Below the pieces are notes generated by a model that was not told the DNA's origin, ran no database searches, and saw only the letters and a program-made list of their open reading frames with translations. This document shows positions 1 through 8,310 of a stretch of 64,000 nucleotides of DNA, piece by piece (positions within the stretch are counted from its first letter, which is position 1; the number at the start of each line of letters is the position of its first letter). The stretch comes from Methylosinus sp. Ce-a6 (GTDB lineage: Bacteria; Pseudomonadota; Alphaproteobacteria; Rhizobiales; Beijerinckiaceae). The stretch spans positions 1 to 64,000 of the forward strand of contig NZ_BGJX01000015.1 of NCBI RefSeq assembly GCF_009811655.1. The letters run 5' to 3'. A program made the translations under genes and the position numbers.

Positions 1-242
1 AGTCGCCAAACTCAGGACTGGATTAGAATCAATGTCATGCGCTTGTACAACCAATTTTTGTGCCGGACAGCCGTGCGACAAGCGCGGCCATGACGCTGGA
101 AACATGTCTGCTCGTTAACCTGAATTCGGAGCCCTGCGCCGGCGCGAGAGACGGCGATGGGCGCACGAGGGGCGCCCTCGGCTTGACGCGCCGCCGCGCC
201 GTTCCTACTCTTTCGACAAAGTTTCAATTCGAAAGGAAAGCC

Positions 243-569
243 ATGTCTGCCGCGACCGTCAAAGTCTCCGATGCGAGCTTCGAAGCCGAGGTGCTGAAAT
301 CCGACCGGCCGGTCGTCGTGGATTTCTGGGCCGAATGGTGCGGCCCCTGCCGCACCATCGCCCCGGCGCTCGAGGAGATCGCCACAGAGCTCGAGGGCAA
401 GCTCAAGATCGTCAAGCTCAACGTTGACGAGAATCCCAATGTCGCCGGCCAGCTCGGCATTCGCTCCATTCCGACGCTGATCATCTTCAAGGACGGCAAG
501 GCCGCCTCGCAGAAGGTGGGCGCCGCGCCCAAGGGCGAGCTGCTGCGCTGGATCAACGGCGCTATATAA
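243..569 (+). CDS. trxA: Thioredoxin
   Basis: This is a 108-residue cytoplasmic thioredoxin, the general protein disulfide reductase that is recharged by thioredoxin reductase. The active site WCGPC is present with cysteines at 33 and 36, and the conserved cis-proline loop (RSIPT) has its proline at 77. Length and fold elements match the family along the whole chain. The ATG at 243 was chosen because an AAGGAAAG ribosome site sits just upstream; the longer upstream extension in the same frame has no thioredoxin similarity. modB starts 40 bases downstream on the same strand, so the two may be co-transcribed, which is an unusual pairing. Confidence 0.96.
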   Translation: MSAATVKVSDASFEAEVLKSDRPVVVDFWAEWCGPCRTIAPALEEIATELEGKLKIVKLNVDENPNVAGQLGIRSIPTLIIFKDGKAASQKVGAAPKGELLRWINGAI

Positions 570-609
570 GCGCTCGACGCAACGGGAGCGAAGGCGTAAT
601 GCATCGGAG

Positions 610-1329
610 ATGACGCTCTCCGATCTTGCGCCTTTTCTCGAATTCTCCCCGCCGGAGCTGACCGCGATCATCCTCAGCCTGAAGGTGGCGGGGGTCGCGA
701 CCGTCGCCTCCCTGCCGGTCGCGGTCTTCATCGCCTATGCGCTGGCGCGCTGGCGCTTTCCCGGCCATGCGGCGCTGAACGCGATTATCCATCTGCCGCT
801 CGTCATGCCGCCGGTCGTCACCGGCTTCGCCCTGCTGCTGCTGCTCGGCCGCAAGGCGCCGCTCGGGGCCTTTCTCGCGGATCATTTCGGCATCGTCTTC
901 GCGTTCCGCTGGACCGGCGCCGCGCTCGCCGCCGCGGTGATGAGCTTTCCGCTGATGATCCGCCCGATCCGCCTCTCCTTCGAGAGCATTGACGAGCGCT
1001 TAGGACTTGCCGCGCGCTCGCTCGGCGCGAACCGGCTGTGGACCTTTTTCCTCGTCACTCTGCCGCTCGCCGCGCCCGGCGTCATCGTCGGCACGATACT
1101 CGGATTCGCCAAGGCGCTCGGCGAATTCGGCGCGACGATCACCTTCGTCTCCAACATTCCCGGCGAGACGCGGACGATTCCCTCCGCCATCTACAGCCTC
1201 ACCCAGACGCCGGAGGGCGACGCCGACGCGCTGCGGCTCGCGGCCGTGTCGGCGGCGATCGCCATCACCGCGCTCGTCGTCTCGGAAATCCTCCAGAAGC
1301 GCGCCGACGCCACGAGGGCCGGCAGATGA
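610..1329 (+). CDS. modB: Molybdate ABC transporter permease ModB
   Basis: A 239-residue integral membrane protein with about five hydrophobic segments, forming the channel of the molybdate importer. The EAA loop typical of importer permeases is visible near residues 135-175 (ARSLGANRLWTFF followed by GFAKALGEFGAT), and the C-terminal part resembles ModB and CysW/T permeases. Its stop codon overlaps the modC start (ATGA), which indicates translational coupling. No modA gene for the periplasmic binding protein is seen on either side within the window. Tungstate transport is a less likely alternative. Confidence 0.9.
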   Translation: MTLSDLAPFLEFSPPELTAIILSLKVAGVATVASLPVAVFIAYALARWRFPGHAALNAIIHLPLVMPPVVTGFALLLLLGRKAPLGAFLADHFGIVFAFRWTGAALAAAVMSFPLMIRPIRLSFESIDERLGLAARSLGANRLWTFFLVTLPLAAPGVIVGTILGFAKALGEFGATITFVSNIPGETRTIPSAIYSLTQTPEGDADALRLAAVSAAIAITALVVSEILQKRADATRAGR

Positions 1330-2432
1330 TCGCCGTCGATGTGACGCTGAAGCGCGGCGAGTTCTCGCTCGAGGCCGCTTTCGAATCGAAGGCCCGCATC
1401 CTGGCGCTGCACGGGCCGTCGGGCTCCGGCAAGACGACTCTCGCCCATCTCGTCGCCGGCCTCGTCGCGCCGGACGCGGGCCGCATAGCGATCAATGGCG
1501 CGCGGCTCGTCGATACGGCGCAGCGCCTCAATGTTCCGCCGGAGAAGCGGCGAATCGGCCTCGTCTTCCAGGACGCGCTGCTGTTTCCGCATCTCGACGT
1601 GAGGACGAATATTCTGTTCGGCCGCTTCTTCACGCCGAAGGCGGAGCGCCGCGTGCCCTTCGACGCGGTGGTGGAGACGCTCGGCGTCGGCCATCTGCTG
1701 CGCCGCCGCGCCGGGGCGCTCTCGGGCGGCGAGCGCCAGCGCGTCGGCCTCGCCCGCGCCCTGCTCTGCTCGCCGCGCCTCCTCGTCATGGACGAGCCCA
1801 TGGCCTCGCTGGACTATGACCGGCGCCAGGAGATCATGACGCTGATCGAGCGGCTGCGCGACGAATTCTCCATCCCCATCCTGCTCGTGTCTCACGCGGC
1901 GGATGAGATATTGCGCCTCGCCGATGAAGTCGTCTCGCTCGATCGCGGCCGTATCGTCGCGCAGGGCCTGCCCTCCGAGACTCTCGCCGCCGCGAGCCGG
2001 ATCACCGAAGGGGGCCGTTTCTCGGTGGTGAGCGCGCTGGAGGCGCAGGTCGGGGCCTTCGACGCGCGCTATGGCGTGACGCGGCTCGACCATCCGGCCG
2101 GCGAGATCGTGGTCGCCGCCCATGTCACGAACGGCGAGCGCAAGGTGCGGGCGCTCATCAATGCGACCGATGTGGCTCTGTCCCACCGCAAGCCGGCCGA
2201 CATCAGCATCCGCACCGCGCTCGAGGGAAAGATCGTCGCGATCGACGAGGACGACGGACCGCTCGCTTTCGTGCATATCGAGCTGATCGGCGGCGAGCGG
2301 CTCGTCTCCGCGGCGACGCGGCTCTCGGTCGACGCGATGAATCTGACCGTCGGCTCCGCGATTTTCACGCTGGTGAAATCGGTGGCGCTGGACGAGAGGG
2401 AGCTCGGCGCGGGCGCGACGGCGCGGGAATAG
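1326..2432 (+). CDS. modC: Molybdate ABC transporter ATP-binding protein ModC
   Basis: A 368-residue ATPase subunit that powers molybdate import with ModB. The Walker A motif GPSGSGKT lies at 30-37, the ABC signature LSGGERQ at 132-138 and Walker B RLLVMDEP at 151-158. After about residue 280 there is a Mop/TOBE-type domain, the oxyanion-binding regulatory module that separates ModC from most other ABC ATPases. The start ATG overlaps the stop of modB by four bases. It is the last gene of the cluster; a low-GC segment with an opposing gene follows. Confidence 0.92.
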   Translation: MIAVDVTLKRGEFSLEAAFESKARILALHGPSGSGKTTLAHLVAGLVAPDAGRIAINGARLVDTAQRLNVPPEKRRIGLVFQDALLFPHLDVRTNILFGRFFTPKAERRVPFDAVVETLGVGHLLRRRAGALSGGERQRVGLARALLCSPRLLVMDEPMASLDYDRRQEIMTLIERLRDEFSIPILLVSHAADEILRLADEVVSLDRGRIVAQGLPSETLAAASRITEGGRFSVVSALEAQVGAFDARYGVTRLDHPAGEIVVAAHVTNGERKVRALINATDVALSHRKPADISIRTALEGKIVAIDEDDGPLAFVHIELIGGERLVSAATRLSVDAMNLTVGSAIFTLVKSVALDERELGAGATARE

Positions 2433-2464
2433 CGAATAACGGCGCGGGATCCGGCAGAGGCAGG

Positions 2465-2945
2465 CTAGGCGCTAGTGGCCTTCGCCGTATGGACTGATGA
2501 AGACGAAATATTGTTCATGATGCTGACGCCATGAACCGCTTTTGTGTCCAGTTTTTGAGACTGCTTATAGGAATTGAAATACTTCTTAGGATCTTTATGT
2601 AGCTCTTGTACAACATGGCCGATCATCACAATGGCCGTTTCTTTATCCTTGGCGTATTTTTGCTCGACCAGCATCTCCGCCAGCTTTGATATGAGACTTT
2701 TGTCGGCCAATGCGGTGGACATCTTCATTTCGAAATCCGTATGGTCTCGAAAAAACTGCCTTACGCCTTCATTCTTGCAAATGACCGCCTTCCCCAAGAT
2801 AAAACCCTGCCCCGGCGACAAGTATAATACCCAATACTGAACGAGAGTAGGCTCCGACGAACGCGCCGACGAGCGTCGTAGCAGCCAAACATACGTTATC
2901 GGAAAAGGTCGTTTCGTCCGCCATTGAACCAAATCCAAACTTCAT
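2465..2945 (-). pseudogene. Frameshifted gene for a small membrane-anchored protein, family unknown
   Basis: This stretch is clearly poorer in G+C than everything around it, which suggests recent acquisition. From the ATG at 2945 one frame gives MKFGFGSMADETTFSDN and then a hydrophobic segment of about 30 residues. That frame soon stops, while the neighbouring frame continues from the same point as GFILGKAVICKNEG into a charged soluble tail containing LISKLAEMLVEQKY and VVQELHKDPKKYF. One base added or lost near the short homopolymers at about 2801-2813 would join the two into a single protein of roughly 159 residues. I do not recognise the family. It could be a real mutation or a sequencing error. 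Confidence 0.5.
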
Positions 2946-3137
2946 CTTAAACGAATATACCGATCATCTTATCTCTTTTGCAACTTCAAAATCAACGAAA
3001 AAATTTTTGCGCATTGTGTCAACTGCTTGCGCAATTGTCGCGAATTGTTGACAAAATGCCAGAGCATTGATTTCGTTTCTCGCCAGCCTCCCTTCTATAC
3101 ATGTTGCGACGACTCCGCCTTGCCTCTCGCGCTGCTG

Positions 3138-3177
3138 CGCCGTCGCCCCCTCCCTCGTCATGGACGTTTTGAGCGAG
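3138..3177 (+). repeat. Copied fragment of the aminotransferase 5' end
   Basis: This 40-base stretch matches 3400-3439, inside the start of the downstream aminotransferase gene, at 34 of 40 positions. The translated reading is also alike: VAPSLVMDVLSEV here and IAPFLAMDVLSET in the gene. No aminotransferase sequence follows it. It looks like a degraded duplicate or a remnant of a second, lost aminotransferase gene, next to the low-GC island. Confidence 0.6.
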
Positions 3178-3358
3178 GTGCGAGAGAACGAGATGCGAGA
3201 GTTTGAGCGGCGTCTGCGAACGATGCTTTCCTATCGCGTCGAGCGACGCGCGTTCGTGCGCCTCTGCGCACAGGCCGGGAAGCGAGCGTCCATGGCGGCG
3301 GCGGGACCGTCCGCTCCGGGGCGACGATCCCGATTTCGCTCCCGCCGGGTAGGCTTGC

Positions 3359-3364
3359 TATAAT
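3359..3364 (+). promoter_or_regulatory. Possible -10 box (TATAAT) directly before the aminotransferase start
   Basis: An exact TATAAT ends six bases before the ATG at 3371. No good -35 hexamer is visible 17-18 bases upstream. If it is used, transcription would begin at or near the start codon and the message would be leaderless. No ribosome site precedes the ATG, which agrees with this. Confidence 0.35.
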
Positions 3365-3370
3365 CCCGCG

Positions 3371-4540
3371 ATGATCCCGCCCCTTCCTTCGAAGCGCAGC
3401 GCCATCGCGCCTTTCCTCGCCATGGACGTTCTGAGCGAGACGCGCGCGCTCGAGCGTCAGGGCCGACATATCGTCCATATGGAGCTCGGCGAGCCCGGCG
3501 CGCCCGCCCCGCTCGCCGTGCGCGAGGCGGCGGCGCGCGCGCTTTCGCAGGGCGTCATCGGCTATGCGGAAGCGCTCGGGCGGCCAGCCCTGCGCCAGCG
3601 CATCGCGCGCCATTACGGCGAGGCCTATGGCGTCGACGTCTCAGCCGAGCGCGTCATCGTCACCACCGGCTCTTCCGGGGCCTTTCTGCTCGCCTTTCTC
3701 GCCGGATTCGATCCGGGCGCGCGCATCGCCATGACGGCGCCGGGCTATCCGGCCTACGCCAATATCCTCGCTTCGCTCGGTCTCGAGCCCGCGCTGATCG
3801 AGGTCGGACCGGAGACCGGCTATTCGCCGACGGCGGCGCTGCTCGAGGCGGCGCATCGCGCAAAGCGCCTCGACGGCGCGCTGCTGGCGAGCCCGGCCAA
3901 TCCGACCGGCGCGATGATCCCCTCCGACGAATTCAAAAATATCTGCGCCTTTTGCGAGGAGGCCGGGATTCTTTTCGTCTCCGACGAAATCTATCACGGC
4001 CTCTCCTATGAGCGGCCCTGCGAGACGGCGCTCGCCCATTCGCGCAACGCCGTCGTCGTGAACAGCTTCTCCAAATATTACGCCATGACCGGCTGGCGGC
4101 TCGGCTGGCTCGTCGCGCCCGAGCCCTTGGTGCGGCCGATGGAGCGGCTGCAACAATCGCTCGCCATTTCCGCGCCGACGCTGGCGCAGATCGCCGCGCC
4201 CTTCGCCTTCGAGGCGAAAGCGGAGCTCGAGGCCGTGAAGGCCGGCTACGCCCGCAGCCGCGCGCTGCTGCTGGAGCGCCTGCCGCGCTTGGGGCTCGCC
4301 GATTTCGCGCCGCCGGACGGCGCCTTCTACATCTATGCCGACATCTCCCGTTTCGCCGCGGATTCGGCCGCATTGGCCAAGCGCATGTTGGAAGAGGCCG
4401 GCGTCGCCGCGACGCCCGGCGTCGATTTCGACCGCACGCGCGGCGCGCGCATGCTGCGCTTCTCCTACGCCGGGCAAGAGAGCGACGTCATGCTCGGCCT
4501 CGACCGACTCGCGGCCTGGCTCGGCGCGCCGGAGGCGTGA
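3371..4540 (+). CDS. Class I/II pyridoxal-phosphate aminotransferase
   Basis: A 389-residue fold-type I aminotransferase of the aspartate/aromatic group. It moves an amino group between an amino acid and a 2-oxo acid using pyridoxal phosphate. Visible family marks are SPANPTGAMI (about 174-183), SDEIYHG with the cofactor-binding aspartate at 205, NSFSKYYAMTGWRLGW with the Schiff-base lysine at 235, and a C-terminal RFSYA with the substrate-carboxylate arginine. The natural substrate cannot be told from the sequence. It stands alone, followed by a strong bidirectional terminator. A fragment resembling its own 5' end lies 260 bases upstream. Confidence 0.9.
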   Translation: MIPPLPSKRSAIAPFLAMDVLSETRALERQGRHIVHMELGEPGAPAPLAVREAAARALSQGVIGYAEALGRPALRQRIARHYGEAYGVDVSAERVIVTTGSSGAFLLAFLAGFDPGARIAMTAPGYPAYANILASLGLEPALIEVGPETGYSPTAALLEAAHRAKRLDGALLASPANPTGAMIPSDEFKNICAFCEEAGILFVSDEIYHGLSYERPCETALAHSRNAVVVNSFSKYYAMTGWRLGWLVAPEPLVRPMERLQQSLAISAPTLAQIAAPFAFEAKAELEAVKAGYARSRALLLERLPRLGLADFAPPDGAFYIYADISRFAADSAALAKRMLEEAGVAATPGVDFDRTRGARMLRFSYAGQESDVMLGLDRLAAWLGAPEA

Positions 4541-4630
4541 GTGTCGCCGGATTTTCCGATGTGAAATCGCCTTGCGTCGCGGCAAGCTCACCTCATGCCG
4601 CGCGCAGGCGCTCGACCGATACGGAATGAA

Positions 4631-4667
4631 AAAGGCGGGACGACCTCGAAGTCGTCCCGCCTTTTTT
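4631..4667. terminator. Bidirectional rho-independent terminator
   Basis: A perfect 11-base-pair stem (GGCGGGACGAC, loop CTCGAA, GTCGTCCCGCC) is flanked by A residues on the left and a T run on the right. It therefore works on both strands. It sits between the convergent aminotransferase gene and the rne gene. Confidence 0.88.
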
Positions 4668-4686
4668 CGTCATTGCCGCTCTTTCG

Positions 4687-7593
4687 TTACTGCTGGGTGC
4701 CGATCGAGGCTTTGGCGCGCTGCCACCAGCCGCCCTTCTTGGGGCGATTCGGATCGGCCTCGGTGATGATCGTCTCGGTCGGCTCGCGCGGCGGCGGCGG
4801 CGCGGCGGCCTCATGCGCGATCGGCGCGGGAGTAGGCTCCGGCGCGCGAGCCGCCGCCGCGGGCGCAAAGGCCTCGGGCTGCGGAGCCTGCGGCTCCGGC
4901 TCGGAGACGCTCGGCGCGGCCGCCTCCACCGGCGGCGGAGCAGCGGGCGCGGCCTGCTCGCCGACGACAGGGAGGAGAGCCTCGCCCGGCTCGAAAGGCG
5001 GGACATGCGCCTCGGCCGCGGAGACGGCCGTCTCCTCGACGCCTTCGTCGAGCGGGAAGGAGCCCTGCTCGCGAAACTCGGGCGGCAGCGGCGAGGAGCG
5101 CGTCCAACGGCCGGCCCGGCGGCCGCGTCCGCCGCGGCTGCCGCGTTCCGCCGGCCGCGGAATTTCATTGGCGGGCGCCGTGGGCACGCCGTCGATCTCC
5201 GCCATCATGGCGAGGCCTTCGTCGGAAGGCTGCTCGGCGCCCGGCGCAGGCGCTTCGCCGCCGGCGAGTCCGCCGCCGCGTCCGCGACGACGCCGGCGAC
5301 GACGCGAGCGCGGCTGGCCGTCCCCCTCTTCCTCGGACACGGGCGCGCGGGCGCCGCGATCCTCGCGCCGCGCTTCGCCGCGACGCTCGATGATCTCGCC
5401 CTCGTCCCCTGCGGCCTCGGCCTCCTCCGGCTCCTCTTCCTCGAGATCGGCGGCGAGAGAATCGACGCGCAGCGGCTGCTGCACGGGAATCTCGCGGACG
5501 CCCGTCGCCGGCTCGCCCCGCTCCAGCGCGTGATAATTGGCGCCCGTCAGAGTGTCGTCGGCCGAGACGGTTATGGCGACGCCGAAGCGGCGCTCCAGCG
5601 CCTGCAGATGGCCGCGCTTCTGATTGAGAATATAGAGCGCGACGACGGTGCGGGTGCGCAGGATGATGTCATGCGCCGCGCTCTTGATGAGCGCGTCCTC
5701 GAGCACGCGCAGCACATGCAGCGCGATGGAAGCGGTGGAGCGCACCGTTCCGGCCCCGGCGCAATGCGGGCAGGGAACGGTCGAACCCTCGAGCACGCCG
5801 GCGCGAATGCGCTGACGCGACATTTCGAGCAGGCCGAAATGCGAGATGCGGCCGACCTGGATGCGGGCGCGGTCGTTCTTCAGCGCGTCCTTCAGGCGGC
5901 GCTCGACGGCGCGATTGTTGCGGCCCTCCTCCATGTCGATGAAATCGACGACGATGAGGCCGGCGAGATCGCGCAGGCGCAGCTGACGGGCGACCTCGTC
6001 GGCCGCCTCGAGATTGGTGCGCAGCGCCGTGTCCTCGATGTTGTGCTCGCGGGTGGAGCGGCCCGAGTTCACGTCTATGGCGACCAGCGCCTCGGTCTGA
6101 TTGATGACCAGATAGCCGCCGGACTTCAGCGTCACCTGATTGGAGAACAGCGCGTCGAGCTGCGCCTCCGCTCCGGCGGAGGCGAAGATCGGATTGGGGT
6201 CGCGAAAGAGACGGACGTTCTTCGCATGGCTCGGAATGAGCATGCGCATGAAATCCTTGGCCTCGCGATAGGCGTCGTCGCCGGAGACGACGACCTCGTC
6301 CACGTCGCGGCCATAGAGATCGCGGATCGCGCGCTTGATGAGCGAGCCTTCCTCATAGACGAGCGTCGGCGCGCTCGAGCGAAGGGTGAGCTCGCGCACG
6401 CTCTCCCACATGCGCAGGAGATATTCGAAGTCGCGCTTGACCTCGGCCTTGGTGCGCGTCGCGCCGGCCGTGCGCAGGATGACGCCCATGCCCTCCGGCA
6501 CCTCGAGCTCCTGCACGATCTCCTTCAGGCGCTTGCGGTCGGCGCCGTCGGTGATCTTGCGGGAGATGCCGCCGCCGCGCGCGGTGTTGGGCATCAGCAC
6601 GGAATAGCGGCCGGCGAGCGAGAGATAAGTGGTGAGCGCCGCGCCCTTGTTGCCGCGCTCCTCCTTCACGACCTGGACGAGCAGAACCTGGCGGCGCTTG
6701 ATCACCTCCTGGATCTTGTATTGACGCCGCGAACGCGACGGGCGGTGAGGCACCTCCTCCATCGCGTCGCCGCCGATATGCTCGACGTGCTCTTCCTCTT
6801 CCTCGTGCTCTTCTTCCTCGTCGTGATCCTCGTCGTCGCCGCCGCGACGGGCCTCCTCGCGCTCGGCCTCGTGCTCTTCGTCGCGCTCGTCCTGACGACG
6901 CGCCTTGACCTCGTGGTCGGGCTCGACGGGCTCGGCCGGAGCTTCCTCGGGATGCCCGGCCTCGACGACGCCGTAGCCCTGCGGATCGACCGTGATCGGC
7001 TCGGCGACGGCCTCGACCGCGGCGGACTCGACTTCGGCGGCAGGCGGGGCCTCGGCGTCGGACGCCGCTTCCGCGACCGGCGCAGCCTCGGCCGGGGCCT
7101 CCTGCGCGGACGTCTCGCGTTCGACGACCGCGTTTTCTTCCGCCGGCGCCGCCGAGACGGCTTCGCCCTCGGAGAGCTCCTCGCCCTCGCCGGCGCTTTC
7201 GGAGATCACCTCATCGGCATGGGCGCGCTTCTCGGCCCCGTCCGAATGGCGGCGGCGGGAGCGGCGGCGGCCATGCGGACGCGGCTCCTCCTCCTCCTGC
7301 TGATGGACGCGGCTCTCCTCCTCGAGCAGAGCGAGCCGGTCGGCGACCGGAATCTGATAATAGTCCGGGTGAATTTCGGCGAAGGCGAGAAAGCCGTGGC
7401 GATTGCCGCCGTAATCGACGAAGGCCGCCTGGAGCGAGGGCTCCACGCGCGTGACCTTGGCGAGATAGATGTTGCCGCGCAGCGGCTTCTTGTCGGCGGC
7501 CTCGAAGTCGAATTCCTGAACGCGATTGCCGCGCAGCACGACTACGCGGGTTTCCTCCGGGTGGGAGGCGTCGATGAGCATTTTGTTGGCCAT
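4687..7593 (-). CDS. rne: Ribonuclease E
   Basis: A 968-residue endoribonuclease, the core of the RNA degradosome and of rRNA/tRNA processing. The start MANKMLIDASHPEETR at 7593 matches the usual alphaproteobacterial RNase E start; reading further upstream gives only low-complexity sequence. The N-terminal S1 domain is split by an acidic, alanine-rich and arginine-rich insertion of about 200 residues (roughly 92-290). The DNase-I-like catalytic part follows with AIDVNSG (D507) and VVDFIDM (D550), then the zinc-link CPHC at 608-611. The C-terminal third is proline- and arginine-rich and probably disordered, as expected of the scaffold region. Confidence 0.95.
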   Translation of the reverse strand: MANKMLIDASHPEETRVVVLRGNRVQEFDFEAADKKPLRGNIYLAKVTRVEPSLQAAFVDYGGNRHGFLAFAEIHPDYYQIPVADRLALLEEESRVHQQEEEEPRPHGRRRSRRRHSDGAEKRAHADEVISESAGEGEELSEGEAVSAAPAEENAVVERETSAQEAPAEAAPVAEAASDAEAPPAAEVESAAVEAVAEPITVDPQGYGVVEAGHPEEAPAEPVEPDHEVKARRQDERDEEHEAEREEARRGGDDEDHDEEEEHEEEEEHVEHIGGDAMEEVPHRPSRSRRQYKIQEVIKRRQVLLVQVVKEERGNKGAALTTYLSLAGRYSVLMPNTARGGGISRKITDGADRKRLKEIVQELEVPEGMGVILRTAGATRTKAEVKRDFEYLLRMWESVRELTLRSSAPTLVYEEGSLIKRAIRDLYGRDVDEVVVSGDDAYREAKDFMRMLIPSHAKNVRLFRDPNPIFASAGAEAQLDALFSNQVTLKSGGYLVINQTEALVAIDVNSGRSTREHNIEDTALRTNLEAADEVARQLRLRDLAGLIVVDFIDMEEGRNNRAVERRLKDALKNDRARIQVGRISHFGLLEMSRQRIRAGVLEGSTVPCPHCAGAGTVRSTASIALHVLRVLEDALIKSAAHDIILRTRTVVALYILNQKRGHLQALERRFGVAITVSADDTLTGANYHALERGEPATGVREIPVQQPLRVDSLAADLEEEEPEEAEAAGDEGEIIERRGEARREDRGARAPVSEEEGDGQPRSRRRRRRRGRGGGLAGGEAPAPGAEQPSDEGLAMMAEIDGVPTAPANEIPRPAERGSRGGRGRRAGRWTRSSPLPPEFREQGSFPLDEGVEETAVSAAEAHVPPFEPGEALLPVVGEQAAPAAPPPVEAAAPSVSEPEPQAPQPEAFAPAAAARAPEPTPAPIAHEAAAPPPPREPTETIITEADPNRPKKGGWWQRAKASIGTQQ

Positions 7594-8310
7594 GAGAAAC
7601 TCTTTGCGGCGTGACGCGAGGCGACGCCGGCGGTCTCGAGCGAACGGCCCCGAAGGGACGTTGCGACCCTGATCCGGCGAAGCGTCGAAGCGTCGACGCA
7701 TGTTTTCTGGGAGTTGGTGTCGATTGCGACACATCGGATACGCGAGCCGGCGCGACCGCCGGGGAACTGGGCGAGGAACCCGAACGGCCGCCGAAGCGAG
7801 ACCGGCCGGGAGCCGAAGCGGCGACGGCTCGGGCGGACATCCCGAATCATCGACGCCGCCGGCGCTCGATACTCTCGAGCGGAGCGGCGCCAGAATCGGC
7901 GGCATGTCATGGACTTCGCCATGAGCTCGTCACAAAAACCTTATGTCACAGCGCCTTACGGCGGCGCCCGCCCGTCCTGAACCCGCGCGCGAAGCATGCG
8001 TTCGAACGTAATTCGTCCCGCGGAAAAACGCGCCGCCCGTCTTGAAGACGGTTCCCGGCGCCGTAGAACGCCGAAAATGCGCGAGGCGCGTTTCGAACCC
8101 TTCCACGGAACGTTTCCATACATAATGTCTCGAAGGCGACACCGCAAGTTGAACGCCGCTTCGACACGCCGCCGCCCACAGCGCGGCGCCGGCGCGGCCG
8201 CTCCTAACGCTGCGTTAACCAGAAATCCCCAGAAAGATTTCCGGCTCGCGCGCACGCGTGAGCCGCGCCATATTATTGCGGGCGAGTGCGTGAGCGGAGC
8301 GATTTTCGAC
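7594..8310. other. Divergent intergenic region between rne and the amidase gene
   Basis: About 720 bases without a convincing gene. The open frames here are short, arginine-rich and lack any recognisable motif. It must hold the promoter and 5' leader of rne; in enterobacteria the rne leader carries autoregulatory stem-loops, but I could not define one here. The promoter of the amidase gene should lie near the right end. Confidence 0.5.

Noticed and set aside
1..242. A coding region or RNA gene before trxA
   Set aside because: No start with a ribosome site, no tRNA-like cloverleaf and no family match could be found; it is probably just the trxA upstream region.
2964..3161. A 65-codon minus-strand frame next to the low-GC island
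   Set aside because: It overlaps the duplicated aminotransferase fragment in antisense, has no ribosome site and matches nothing I know.
4813..7614. A 933-codon open frame on the plus strand
   Set aside because: It is antisense to rne. The text is rich in R, G, A, L and D with no domain, and rne on the other strand is certain.
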